Shown here piece after piece: positions 48,576-59,800 of a DNA stretch of 64,000 nucleotides. Numbering within the stretch: position 1 is the stretch's first letter; each line of letters opens with the position of its first letter. The position numbers were made by a program, and so were the translations under genes. Location: contig JAPQWV010000408.1 in NCBI GenBank assembly GCA_027422505.1, forward strand, positions 491,563 to 555,562, in the 5' to 3' direction. Source of the stretch: Craterostigma plantagineum. Lineage: Eukaryota; Streptophyta; Magnoliopsida; Lamiales; Linderniaceae. The notes under the pieces are model-generated. The model had not been told where the DNA came from. It saw nothing but the letters and a program-made list of their open reading frames with translations, and searched no databases.

Positions 48576-51503
48576 ATGGGGAGCTACAGAGTGTGCATGT
48601 GCTTCACGCGCAAGTTCCGCGTGACGGAGGCGGAGCCTCCCAACGACGTGAAGGAGGCGTTTCGGATATACGCCGGCGAAGGTGGGACCTACTTGACCGC
48701 CGAGCAGCTCGGCCGGTTCCTGGTGGAGGTGCAGGGCGAGCCCGCCGACTCAGCCGTGGAGGCGGCGGAGGCGATCGTGAGGCAGATCCTTCAGAAGCGG
48801 CACCACTTCGCCAAGCTCACGCGCCACGCGCTCCCCCTCGAAGACTTTCACCACTACTTGTTCTCGACTGACCTCAATCCTCCGATCCGCTACAAGGTCA
48901 ACGATCTCTGATGGGCTTTTTGCGTCTCTGTTTGAAATGGGGGCGGATTTCTTCTCCGATTTGAAGTTTTGCAGCTCATTTTTTTTTTCTTTTTTTACCA
49001 TTTTATAGTGCGATGGGGTTTAAGGTTCTCTATACATGTGATACTTTGATTCCAAAGACCCATTAATTTCACTTATTTTTTAAATCGAAATTGATCGACT
49101 ACTTGTCTGATTCTTTGATTCTGCAAATCCAAGTCGGCCTAGGAATCTTTGATGTATTCCGTCTTTTGTGGCTGATTTCTCTGGGAATGTATGAAGCATT
49201 TGTTCCTTTTTAGTACTTAATCTGGCCTTTACAACCTTAAACGGTGCCAAGTACCAATCAGATCCCTGTTTTTAGTCTTACATGTGGGTGACAATGACTT
49301 AACCAAAATGTTATCTTACAGGTTCACCATGATATGACAGCTCCTTTGTCTCACTATTACATATTCACGGGGCATAACTCATACCTAACTGGGAATCAGC
49401 TCACTAGCAATTGCAGTGATGTCCCAATCGTAAAGGCACTGAAGAAGGGAGTGAGAGTGATAGAGCTCGACATATGGCCAAATTCTACAAAAGATGACGT
49501 GCTTGTCTTTCATGGAAGGTAAGCATGTTTTGCTGAGATTCTTTACGCGGCTGATGATTGTGACTATCTTCTATCGGTCTTATGCTTTTCTTTCCTTCAA
49601 CTTGTTAACTGTTATTGACTCCCTAGGACTGTAACGCCGCCCGTGGAGCTTATAAAATGCTTGAAATCAATAAAAGAGCATGCATTCGTCGCTTCTCCGT
49701 TTCCACTCATCATAACATTGGAAGATCATCTCACCTCTGATCTGCAAGCTAAAGTTGCTCAGGTGAATGCTTCTTTACTTTCTACTGTTCAAATGACATG
49801 CATTCCTTATTATTGGATATATCGAACTGATTGTTTGTGTCTCTATGCATATTTATTCTCTAGATGCTTACTCAAACGTTTGGGGAGATGCTTTTCTGTC
49901 CTGAATCGGACTGCTTGAGCGAATTTCCGTCGCCGGAAGATTTGAAACACTGCGTCATAATTTCCACAAAGCCTCCGAAGGAGTACCTCGAAGCCCATAA
50001 TTCTTTGGACAAGGTAAACAGTTCACATAAGGAGAAGGATTCCGACGAAGATGTATGGGGTAAAGAACCTTCAGCCCTCACAGCTGACGAAGAAGATGAA
50101 TACAAGGTAGACTTCGTACGAAATTTCTCTGGTTTCGAATTACTTACATGAAAAGGTATCATTTTCTTGCACGATCGATCCTCATGCATTCACATCTTTT
50201 GGCAGATTGAGGATGAAGTGACAGACACCGATAATGGTTGTGATTCGAAAGTTTATGAACCGCCCGCATACAAACGCCTGATTGCAATCCATGCTGGGAA
50301 ACCAAAAGGCGGGATCAAGGAAGCACTAAAAGTAGAAGCAGATAAAGTTAGACGCCTTAGTCTCAGTGAGCAAGCCCTTGAAAAGTATGCTGAAACTCAC
50401 GGAGCAGATATAGTGAAGTACTAAACTAATCTTCGATCAATTTGAATAACTGGGACAATTATTGCCGATTTCTGTTTTATTTCAAACTACCTTTTCTTCT
50501 CCAGGTTCACCCAGAGAAATATTCTTCGAGTGTATCCTAAGGGAACTCGATTCAACTCATCGAATTACAAGCCTCAAGTCGGCTGGTTACATGGAGCTCA
50601 GATGGTTGCTTTCAACATGCAGGTGAAATTTGATATTAACTTTTGGAAATTCTTGTTGTCTTTTTTTAATCCTATAAAAAGCATGGCAAACAGTTCTTCG
50701 AATATTCAGTGAAACAAAGTTGTGGACTTCGATACATAGTTGTGGGCTTTCCTTGGGTGAGTTTTACGTCTGAAATTGCTATCACCAGGGCTACGGTAGA
50801 TCCCTATGGCTGATGCAGGGAATGTTCAAAGCCAACGGAGGATGTGGTTATGTAAAAAAACCCGACATTTTCATGGACAGCAGCAAACTCTTCGACCCTA
50901 AAGCCAAGTACCCTGTCAAGACAACCTTAAAGGTCCACCCTTCGTCATCCATCCCAAGAATCGAATATATTTCTTTCGCACTCAGTTCGTTCGAACAACA
51001 TAAACTTTTACTACTCCAACAGGTTAAAGTCTACATGGGAGATGGCTGGCACATGGACTTCAAACAAACACATTTCGACGCCTATTCACCGCCCGACTTC
51101 TACACAAGGGTCAGCCAACTTACTTCCCATCCCATACCACGCAAAAATATTTTTTTTTTGGAACTTCTTGGAATTTTTCTTGAAATATATTCATTCGAAT
51201 GCGAATCAGATTGGTATAGCTGGCGCCCCAGCGGATGAGATGATGAGAAAGACGAAGAAGAAGGAAGATAATTGGGCGCCCGTTTGGAACGAAGAGTTCG
51301 AATTTCCTCTCACCGTCCCTGAGATAGCTATACTGAGGATTGAAGTGCACGAATACGACATGTCAGAAAAGGACGATTTTGCGGGCCAGACTTGCCTTCC
51401 ATTGTCTGAATTGAGGCCTGGGATAAGGGCTGTTCCTATCTGTGATCGTAAGGGAGAGAAGTACAATTCTGTGAGGCTTCTTATGAGGTTTGAGTTTGTC
51501 TGA
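48576..51503 (+). CDS. PLC: Phosphoinositide-specific phospholipase C
   Basis: Nine exons: 48576-48896, 49322-49518, 49627-49762, 49864-50106, 50206-50417, 50505-50622, 50789-50932, 51023-51109, 51210-51503, giving 583 residues, the plant PI-PLC length. It has an EF-hand-like lobe (about 20-105), the X domain beginning [20 protein letters not shown] with catalytic His and metal ligands, LDIWPN and FHGRT, an acidic linker, the Y domain ([44 protein letters not shown]) and a C2 domain ([25 protein letters not shown]) for calcium-dependent membrane binding. It cleaves PI(4,5)P2 to diacylglycerol and IP3. No PH domain, as is normal in plants. It lies directly upstream of the cyclophilin gene, the order I recall for PLC4-ROC7 in Arabidopsis. 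Confidence 0.95.
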
Positions 51504-51649
51504 GAATCCTTCTGAAAACTACTGGGAAGTTATATTGTGAGTGAGACTGTTCCACTTTTTTTTTTTTTCCCTTAATATTTGTGTATGTTTATATATAACT
51601 CGTTTGTAATTCTAAAAACACAATGTTGTTTTATATTTCAGGGAATTAT

Positions 51650-51892
51650 TACTCCCTCGTCCCAAACCATTTTATACATTTTACTAAATCGGGCGTCCAC
51701 ATCTTTTGTACATTTTCCTATTTAGCAAAAAACTATCTCAAACAATCTATATAATAATATTAAATATTTTTAAAAGACGTGTTAAAATATACACTTTTTT
51801 ACCTTTTAATTATACTATATTATTAAAATATTCAGTTCTTAATTCTCGTGTCAACTCCTAAATGTCAATAAATATTTGGGACAGAGAGAGTA
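51650..51892. mobile_element. Stowaway (Tc1/mariner) MITE
   Basis: Element 51652-51890 (239 bp) flanked by TA on both sides (51650-51651, 51891-51892). Left end CTCCCTCGTCCCAAA, right end the inverted TTTGGGACAGAGAGAG: the classic CTCCCTCCGTCCC Stowaway terminus. The interior is A/T-rich with the common TTGTACATTTT-like segment. Ends differ at a few positions, so it is not brand new. Confidence 0.85.
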
Positions 51893-52023
51893 TTAAGTTA
51901 GCAATTTTATTGAAGGGTTAGATTGAATGAAGTCGGTAAGAAATTGGAGGGTTGCAATAACTAAATTAATTGAAAGAAATGCAAAAAAGGAAATATTAAT
52001 GTTACACAATCAGAAGCTAAGTG

Positions 52024-52557
52024 GTCGACAGTTGGGGTGGTAAACAAGTTGGGTTGTGTTACATTCGGGTTCAACGCGTTTAATAAATGGATTGAAAACT
52101 TCAACCCGTACTTGATCTGTTTACTTAAACGGTTGAAATATCGAACTCTAACCCCCGACCTGCTTTAACCAAAATATAACCCGTTAACCCGCCAGCCCGT
52201 TTAAAATTTAATAAAGAAAATTACTAAATAATCAGGATTATAAACCCAAATTAAATTAAACAATAAAGATACAAAGAGTTGTTTTTTTTAATATCAACAA
52301 CAATTATGCAAGTCATATAATTAAATAAAAGCAGTTTATTTTATTTATATTAAGGTTATTTTTAATAAATTATATTATTCGGGTTAAATGGGTTGATGAA
52401 CGGGTTGATTTCGTGTCGAAATCTCGAAAGCTAACCTGATCCACTTAATATTCGGATTGAGTTAGAGTTTACTCACTTAAACAGGTCGAAAATGCTAACC
52501 CACAACTGTTGTTTTTTGGCGCGGTTCGTGACGGGTTTTAGCGGCACTAGTCGACAG
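52024..52557. mobile_element. Degenerate hAT-type MITE with 8-bp target duplication
   Basis: Element 52032-52549 (518 bp), bounded by the direct repeat GTCGACAG at 52024-52031 and 52550-52557. The ends fit a decayed hAT terminus: left TTGGGGTGGTAAAC, right (inverted) TAGTGCCGCTAAAAC. Next to them are GGGTT/AACCC motifs in opposite orientation (GTTGGGTTGTG, ACGGGTTTTAG) and the core is A/T. Terminal inverted repeats have diverged more than in the 7873-8403 element while the target duplication is intact. Confidence 0.7.
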
Positions 52558-52738
52558 TGTGGCCCATGAGATAGCACCATGGAGTTATGACACGTCAGCA
52601 CCACCCACCTCAACTTGCTACGTGTCGAAATAACATTGGTAGAAAGGAAAACCCCATAAAAAAAATATATTCTGCAAAACCTTAAACTTGAAGTGTAGTG
52701 TAGAAGTGCAGATCGGCGACCAAAGACATCTAACGAGA
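52558..52738 (+). promoter_or_regulatory. Promoter of the ER cyclophilin gene with two ACGT-core boxes
   Basis: The 180 bases after the hAT element contain GACACGTCA at 52589-52597 and TACGTGTCG at 52619-52627, both ACGT-core sequences of the type bound by bZIP factors, in opposite orientation. For an ER-lumen foldase a bZIP-controlled promoter would make sense, but no direct evidence shows that these are stress elements. Confidence 0.4.
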
Positions 52739-54368
52739 ATGGCGAGATTGATGGAAAACCAGCTGATCACAAAGGCTATGCTGCGGCCTATTTGTTTTGA
52801 TCAGCTTAGCCCTTGCTCAGGTGTTTCTTCAGCTTCTAACGAATTGTTTTTTTTTTTTTTTTTAATGTTATCTCACTTGCTGCTGATTCTTCATTTTCGT
52901 TTCGTTTCGTTTGTTTTGTTGCCCTTGAAATTCTTTTTAGCTTAGCTATATTATCTTTGACATATCAACTCTGCAATCCGTTCGTTTGCCATGAAGATCA
53001 TCCCAAACATTGGGCGTTTTTATCCTTTCTTTTCTATGTTGATCTTGGGAACGATGAGCTAAATCAAGAGATCGTTATATATTATAGATGACCCCTTTTT
53101 ATTTGGTACTACTTGCTTACTTCGTTAGTCTTTAGCTCACCGCTGTTGATTGGGTAATTGTCAGATGTTTGCTATAATCACATTCTGTTGTTCTGCAGGC
53201 TAAGAAAGATAATGGGGATCTCAAGGAAGTTACTCACAAAGTCTATTTTGATATCGAGATTGAAGGAAAACCAGCTGGTACGCAAATTAGTTGTGCTTTT
53301 TTTTTTTTTTGTAGTGTAGGCTTGAAATGTTCTGTGGTAGGTAATATAGTTCATCCTTCCCAGTGTTTGTATGGTTAATTGAATATGCCAACACACACAC
53401 ACACACACAGTATCATGTATTACCTTATGGTAGTTGGCCTTTTGTTTCAGGTCGCATTACTATGGGTCTCTTTGGAAACACTGGCCCCAAGACAGCAGGT
53501 TTTAGTCTCGTTATTTCATCGCTCTCGCGCTTACGACAGACTCGTTTATGACTAGTTTTTCATTTATGTTTCCTCGCAGAGAATTTCAGAGCTTTGTGCA
53601 CAGGTACCATACTATAATTCTTGCTTTCCTTTCTGGGATGTCTTTATTTGAACTCATTATTATGTCTTGTTGCGGACTAAACAACAATTGAGGTTTGAAT
53701 CTGAAACCACTATCGTGCCTAGTTATAAATACAGAATGTATGATGTGTTCTATTTTTTTCGATTTTAGGTGAGAAAGGTATTGGGAAACAAGGGAAGCCT
53801 CTGCACTACAAGGGAAGCAGTTTCCACAGAATCATACCAAGCTTCATGATTCAAGGCGGAGACTTCACCCTAGGCGACGGAAGAGGTGGTGAATCAATAT
53901 ACGGCGAGAAGTTTGCAGATGAAAATTTCAACATCAAGCATACCGGCCCAGGTTCATTCATACATACATACCCTCCATTTCATCTCCTTTTTTTTTAAAA
54001 AAAAACATAACTTTACAGCACTTGAGTCATGCATCAAATTAAAAAATCTCTAGGGCTTCTGTCAATGGCAAATGCTGGTCCCGACACCAACGGCTCACAG
54101 TTTTTCATAACAACCGTGACCACAAGCTGGTGAGTACATAGATATATACATATTGTTTCCAAGAAATCTCTTAGACGTTGGATTTCTTGGACTAGAAATG
54201 ATGCGTGGAGATGTTTGTTTATTACACAGGTTAGATGGACGTCACGTTGTGTTCGGAAAGGTACTTTCTGGGATGGACGTTGTGTATAAGGTCGAAGCCG
54301 AGGGTAGGCAAAGCGGTACTCCAAAGAGCAAAGTCGTCATTTCAGACAGCGGTGAACTTCCCTTGTAA
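52739..54368 (+). CDS. ROC7: ER-type cyclophilin (CYP20-1/ROC7), with a frame break in the signal peptide exon
   Basis: Seven exons: 52739-52820, 53199-53277, 53451-53498, 53580-53603, 53769-53951, 54054-54129, 54230-54368. Exons 2-7 encode an intact cyclophilin with [31 protein letters not shown] (catalytic Arg), [23 protein letters not shown], and [12 protein letters not shown], ending SGELPL, as in ROC7. Prolyl isomerase of the secretory pathway. Exon 1 should supply a signal peptide; its last part does so only in a second frame ([11 protein letters not shown], joining AKKDNG), whereas the ATG frame meets TAA just after the first junction. Removing one A from the AAA at about 52771-52773 joins ATG and signal peptide in one frame of about 209 residues. 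An in-frame ATG is otherwise absent. Confidence 0.85.
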
Positions 54369-54693
54369 AACTCTGCTCAACTACTCTCTAATGAAAAGTA
54401 TACACACGAAACCTTAGTTTTTACCTTATAATGAACCCCATGATGCTCTCTTTAGTACTTTTCAAATATGCCTTAAATGCTGCCGATGTTCTTGTTTTAA
54501 CGTATGTGTCATGTTAGGGAAAAATTATTTGTCAAGTCATAATTATAGAGTACGTTAGGGAGTGCCCGAAAGACATATAATACCTTTCATTTCACATCCA
54601 CAAAAACCAAGATAAGATAAAATCACATCGTTGACGACCTACCTTACCTACCTTTATAGACAGACACCCAATGTACTTGCTTAACTCACTCAC

Positions 54694-55005
54694 TCACTCA
54701 ATTGAGTTGAGATCAATGTTTCTTCTCAACGACGACGCGCGTCGTCTACGGACCATCTCCTCGGCTCTTTCGGACAGAGCAGAGTAAAGGGAGACAGCTT
54801 TCGATAAGTTGGAGTTGATTTCGCAAATCAAGTCGACATTCTCGACCATTTTCCGACGAGCTCTAGAGAGGTGATTGTCGTTGACCTTCTCTATAAGCCT
54901 ACGGTTCCTATCCAATAGAGACTGTACCTCGTTGAAGCACCTGTCTAGGGCTTCCCATGCCTCCTCAGCTTCGTCGCCCTTGTTATTATGATTATCCTCC
55001 TCCAT
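54694..55005 (-). CDS. ELF4: ELF4-domain circadian clock protein
   Basis: Intronless, 103 residues from the ATG at 55003-55005 (MEEDNHNNKG), with acidic start and then the ELF4 helical core AWEALDRCFNEVQSLLDRNR, LIEKVNDNHLSRARRKMVEN, and INSNLSKAVSLYSALSE. EARLY FLOWERING 4 forms the evening complex with ELF3 and LUX in the plant clock. A further in-frame ATG at 55131 would add 42 Ser-rich residues not known in the family, so the inner start is preferred. The tail RRRRASSLRRNIDLN is strongly basic. ELF4 and its ELF4-like paralogues are hard to separate on this length. It is divergent to the myo-inositol kinase gene, 434 bases apart. Confidence 0.85.
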   Translation of the reverse strand: MEEDNHNNKGDEAEEAWEALDRCFNEVQSLLDRNRRLIEKVNDNHLSRARRKMVENVDLICEINSNLSKAVSLYSALSERAEEMVRRRRASSLRRNIDLNSIE

Positions 55006-55439
55006 GAATTTTAAGGAATCGTCCGAGCTAGGGTTTCTTCCATGGATAGAGATGCGCGTGGCCTTTGTCCTTTCAAGTTTTGGGGAAGAAGACGATGATG
55101 CCGTAAAGATGAAAGAAAAATATATGTTCATTCGGGGAAAAGGCCCAACAAAAGCCCAATAAGCCTTGTCCGTTTAGGCCCATTAATGATGCGAAAACTG
55201 TTTTATTGCAAGACAGTTGATGCAACCCAGGTGTCACCTTCTACTACACATAACGCGCATGTTGCGAAGGCTATACGACATTGAATTCGATACGAAGTGG
55301 GGAGAATCAAGACTGCTTTTTTTTTTTCTTTTTTTTTTTGTTTGCAACTCTTTTTATTGTCTGGAGAGAAAAGGGTTCGCATCGAACAAATTCTTACCGT
55401 CACCTTTTGATTCGATTTGATTTCTGCTATCATCGTGCA
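55006..55439. promoter_or_regulatory. Bidirectional promoter of ELF4 and the myo-inositol kinase gene
   Basis: A 434-base intergenic region serves both genes. It contains three site II-type motifs on one strand: AGGCCCA at 55141 and 55176, AGCCCA at 55153. T runs near 55319-55340 precede the kinase leader. No clear evening element was found for ELF4. Confidence 0.5.
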
Positions 55440-56690
55440 ATGACGACGGGCAACAGCAGCGAAAAGCAGCAGCCTACGATCCTCGTCGTGGGCAATTACT
55501 GCCACGACTTCCTCATCAGAGACTCCGTCCTCTTGGCCGAGTCACTCGGCGGAGCTGCGTCGTTCATCTCCGCCGTACTCGACGGCCTCTCCCTCCCCTT
55601 TGCGCTCGTCTCCAAAGCCGGCCCAGACTTCCCATTCGCCGTGACCCACCCGCCGATGATCTGCCGCGATTCGCACACCACAGTCTTCCACGCCTATTTC
55701 AACACCTCCGACGAAGAAGAAGAAACCCATCAGCAGCTCAAAACCCACGACAGCGACCGCGTTCTTAAACGCATCAGATCGTGCGACCCAATCTCCCCCA
55801 CCGACCTCCCAGACCGCCGCTTCAGCTTCGGCCTCGCCGTGGGCGTCGCCGGAGAGATCACCCCGCCAACCCTCTCCAAGATGGTCGAAATATGCGACAC
55901 TGTGCTTGTCGACGTCCAGTCACTGATCAGAGTCTTCGATCCAATCGACGGAACGGTGAATCTCGTGAAATTGAGCGATTCGGGTTTCGGGCAATTGATC
56001 GAAAGGGTTGGGTTTTTGAAAGCTTCCTCCGACGAGGCAGCTTACGTGGACATCAGGGAAGAATTGAGGCGGCGGAGGACGAAGAACAGTAGTACCAATC
56101 GCTGCTCTACTGTGGTGGTGACGAACGGTAAAGAAGGGTGCACCGTACATCTTGGCGATGAGGAGGAGCAGAAGATCGAGCCATTCGAGACCTTTCAGGT
56201 GGACCCCACCGGCGCCGGAGATAGCTTCATGGGCGGGTTTGTGGTGGGTCTCGCCCACGGACTGCCCGTGCCCGATGCTGCTTTACTTGGGAATTTCTTT
56301 GGATCGCTGACCGTTGGGCAGGTCGGCCTTCCCAGGTTCGATCCAAAATTGCTGCAGGTTGGATGTGAATAAACCAATAATTTAACGTTGATTCTGCTAA
56401 TTATATTACAGAAATTGCATGTTGATGGGTGACCGATACTATTTATTTGGTTATTTATTGCTCTGATATTCTTACATTTCCTTTCTCAGGCATTGAAGGA
56501 TGAGCTCTACAAGAGGAGTAGTTTGCGCAAAGGCGACGACCATAGGGACTTCTTTGAAGCGCTGGTTAAAGCAAAGTCTTCTTCTTCTTCTTCGTCTTCA
56601 AACGGTGATTCGAACCAAAGTTCGGTCAAAGTGCTGCAACGTTTAGAGAATGGACTGATGCAAGAACAGCCGCCCAGCAATGGGACTTGA
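55440..56690 (+). CDS. MIK: Myo-inositol 3-kinase (pfkB family)
   Basis: Two exons, 55440-56357 and 56490-56690, give 372 residues. The pfkB/ribokinase fold shows VVGNYCHDF at the start, LGGAASFISAV, KAGPDFPF, FGLAVGVAGEI, VLVDVQSLIR and the active-site DPTGAGDSFMGGF whose aspartate acts as the base. This matches plant myo-inositol kinase (At5g58730), which makes inositol-3-phosphate for phytate and inositol phosphate synthesis. The tail has an eight-serine run. ATG 55440 gives the family N-terminus; earlier in-frame codons would only add T-rich leader translation. The position near ROC7 matches Arabidopsis order as I remember it. Confidence 0.9.
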
Positions 56691-56977
56691 TAGAAAGAAA
56701 CACTTGGTTGGATTAACTTAACTCTGCTTAGTTTGCTGACTATGGAAGAATAAGTTGTTGGAGGAAAGCTTAGATTTGCAGGTCAGATCATCAGATGAGA
56801 ACAACAGTTGTAGATGGGAAGGCGCGTATTCTGAGCTTTTCGAAGAATAACTGTATACACATCTTTTTTCTATGCAATTCGATCAACATAAATAGCCCAA
56901 GAAGATGTTAGGAAATTTTCATAAATTATATATACACACGGCAATATCATATGATCAGAACCCTAATAAAAAGACGG

Positions 56978-58801
56978 TCAAAAAGCTTCACGCCCGCCAT
57001 TACCGCCATCGTACTCAGCTTCTTGACGAGGACTTCGACTGGTGAGAGAAGGCCTCATCGTAACTAAACTCGATTCGTTAGCTCCAGCCATTAAAGCAGC
57101 CCTGCCAGCTTCTAGAAACCTCCTAACGGCATCCTTGGCGTACTTGTTCGCCGATGCAACTGTCATAGTCCTTCCAATGTCTGGGTAAGAGTTCAATATA
57201 TGGTCTCCGTTGAGCTGAGACGCAAGCTGAATCAGTTCGATCTGAAATTCTGAGAGTTCAGCGTCTTCCTTTGGTCCGTGTGGCCTCAGACTAGTGGTAA
57301 CTTCTGGGAGTTTTTCTGAGAACACAGTACATATTTCCCAAAGTAATTTTACCAAACATCCGAGGACGCTCGAATCAGCAGTACAAAGCAGCGGAATCCG
57401 CAAATGATGCGAAACAGAGAAAACTTCGATCATGTACCTGGGCAGTCATCACGCGGAGTATCGCGAAAGGCGAAGTACTTCTCGAAAGTTCCAGCCCAAG
57501 CATCCCTTTTCGTCAGAAAGTTAGCTTCGAGGTTAAACAGCTTCTTCACGGTCGCAGGTATCGAAGAATGTTCGTACTGGGAAGTATCGGTCGGGCCACT
57601 CGGTCCATGGATCACTGCAAGAAAAAAGCAACAGTAAGCCAATGTTGAAAGTTAAAAGTAACTCTTAAACATCGCAAATCTGCTCATGAAAAACACCATT
57701 ACCAGTCCCCTTTTCAACCCACGGGGAAATCAAGAAAGTGGGCACACGCACGCCCAACCTATTGAATTCGAAGTAAAACGGAGGGGGCCCCACGATCCCG
57801 TCGGGATTAGGCACCCCAGAAACGGGCGTCGGGACATGGTCGAAGAATCCCCCGTGCTCGTCGTAAGTAATCAGGATTGCCATTTCCTTCCACTGTGGGC
57901 TGGCCCTCAACGTTTCGTACACCTCCTTGACGAACCTCTGGCCTACAGCCACGTCGTGGGAGGGATGATCGTCGTTTGCAGGGAAGAGATTCACGTCGTA
58001 GTAACGCTGCTCGATCACCACGTAATTGGGCAGTTTTCCCAGCTTGGCGTGGAGCTTGAACTTCAAATCGTACTCGTGAAACTTGACGACGTTCTTCAGT
58101 TTCCTGAGGGACTTGAAGAACAGAGTCGCTGGTATGTTTTGGTAGTATATCCCAAAGCTCAGCCCACTTTCTTCTAAAGAGTCGAAGATGGTTTTCTGCG
58201 GAAACCCATTGATCAGATCCTTGCGAACATTGCTCGACGCACCATGTGACGTGGCAGAGTGAACGTAGAAGCGGTTGGGCTGAGTCGACGCCGGCACGGA
58301 GGCGAACCACCGATCAAAGACGGCGAACTCGTCCGCCAATTGGGCATAAACCGGCACCAAACCGGGTTTAAAACCGGCCATCACCGTGTCGGGCAAATCA
58401 GTCACGTTCATGTTAATCGCCTGCTGAACGAAGCCGTTCATCGGCGCTGGGTTCGCCGACGTGTCGTTTCCCCCGAAAATCTGCTCGCGTATGGCCTGGA
58501 TTGAGTGGCCAGGGTCGGAATCGACGAACACTGCGCCGTCGGAGACGTAAACGGGCTTCGAGCTCGGGTCGGATGCGTTGACCCGATTATACTCCGAACC
58601 CGTTAGCCCGTCGATGTCTGGGCGAGTCTTCTTGATCCATCCCAGCATGTGATCGAACGAACGGTTCTCCATGACGAGGACGACGAAGGTTTTAATGGGT
58701 CCAGGGATTTTGTGTTGGTCCTTTTTGGGGAAAGGGAAGCCATTTGAGGGGAATAGAAGGTAGATGAATACGAAGGAAGTGATCAAGCTCGAATTGCACA
58801 T
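56978..58801 (-). CDS. NPC1: Non-specific phospholipase C
   Basis: Three exons (58801-57703, 57614-57438, 57315-56978) give 537 residues. A signal peptide ([20 protein letters not shown]) leads to the phosphoesterase domain: [13 protein letters not shown] (metal-binding Glu/Asn and Asp), [50 protein letters not shown] and the plant-only C-terminal part with [18 protein letters not shown]. NPCs split phosphatidylcholine and other phospholipids to diacylglycerol, for phosphate starvation and stress. A signal peptide and its proximity to a TPR gene favour NPC1 (At1g07230). All junctions keep frame. It is convergent with the inositol kinase gene, with 287 bases between. Confidence 0.92.
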
Positions 58802-59800
58802 ATCCTTCTACTGTGATAACCGTTTGGTGAAGAGGAGCTGAGCGAATGCGTTGGCGTGAAATGAAACAAGGGTAAGCTAAAGACGACGAAGAAGTCGTAC
58901 TGTAGTGATTTGTTGTGGCCTACATTGATAAATTATACTGAACACCCTTAATTCCGCGTAAATATAAAACGTTTCCTTTCTGAAAATCGATTTTACAAAC
59001 CCACCTCGATAGTCGATACTACTGATGTTGGACTTGGAGATGGATGGGACAGTTACTGAGTTACATTAGGTTTTAGCGAACTTCAGAAAATGTGGGTTAA
59101 TTTGTAATTAAGCTAACGTTTGGGTGTTTGATTGGTGATTCAGCGCTAGGTTTTTAATGTCCCTATCCATGCCGTCTGCTTCAAGGTTTCAACTTTCATG
59201 TTCAACTCTTCTTTTGCAGTTTTCGATATTAAATTTTGTTGTAATAAAAGAATTAGCAAGTCGGTAGAGGTAGAAGTATATGCTAATAGTATTCCATGGC
59301 CAATAAATGAACGATTTCCGTTACTGATAAGTAATATTTAGTTATCTTTATTTACGTAATGCTTTCGTCAGGTTCTTTTTACTTTCACGGAATGCTATTT
59401 GTAACTTGAACGCAACTAATTTCTAACTAATTATCACTACAAATTGGAAGGAGGCTATCAACTTATGTAACGTTTAGAAAAAAGAAAACACATTCAAAAT
59501 ATGCTAGCATTTAAATCTTCCCCGTCTCTATCAAAATCTCTCGACCTCTTCAGCTCTGTGCATTTATATCCTAATTAAGACATTAGGCTTAAATTATATT
59601 AACTATTAAGCCATGCGTAAGGAGTTGACATTTAATATTAACAAGAAGTTTAAATACAATAATCCTCCAGCCACCACCAATAAACACAATCCTCCCTTAT
59701 TTCATGCTCTAAGAAGAAGAAAAGTAATCCACAATTTCCCATTCTCATAAGAAGAACCCAAAATTGAAATCAGAGAGAGAGAGAGAGAGAGAGATGATCA
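58802..59800. other. Spacer between the TPR gene and NPC1
   Basis: About 1 kb without a gene, holding the NPC1 promoter (right of 58801) and the TPR gene 3'UTR. AT-rich around 59220-59700, with nothing resembling a coding exon. Confidence 0.45.
59771..59796. repeat. GA microsatellite beyond the TPR gene stop
   Basis: A pure (AG)n tract of about 26 bases directly downstream of the TPR gene stop codon on the minus strand, hence in the 3'UTR, the same placement as the tract at 17760 behind HSFA1D. Confidence 0.9.

Noticed and set aside
55131..55131. Upstream ATG of ELF4
   Set aside because: It would add 42 Ser-rich residues with no family counterpart; the ATG at 55005 gives the normal length.
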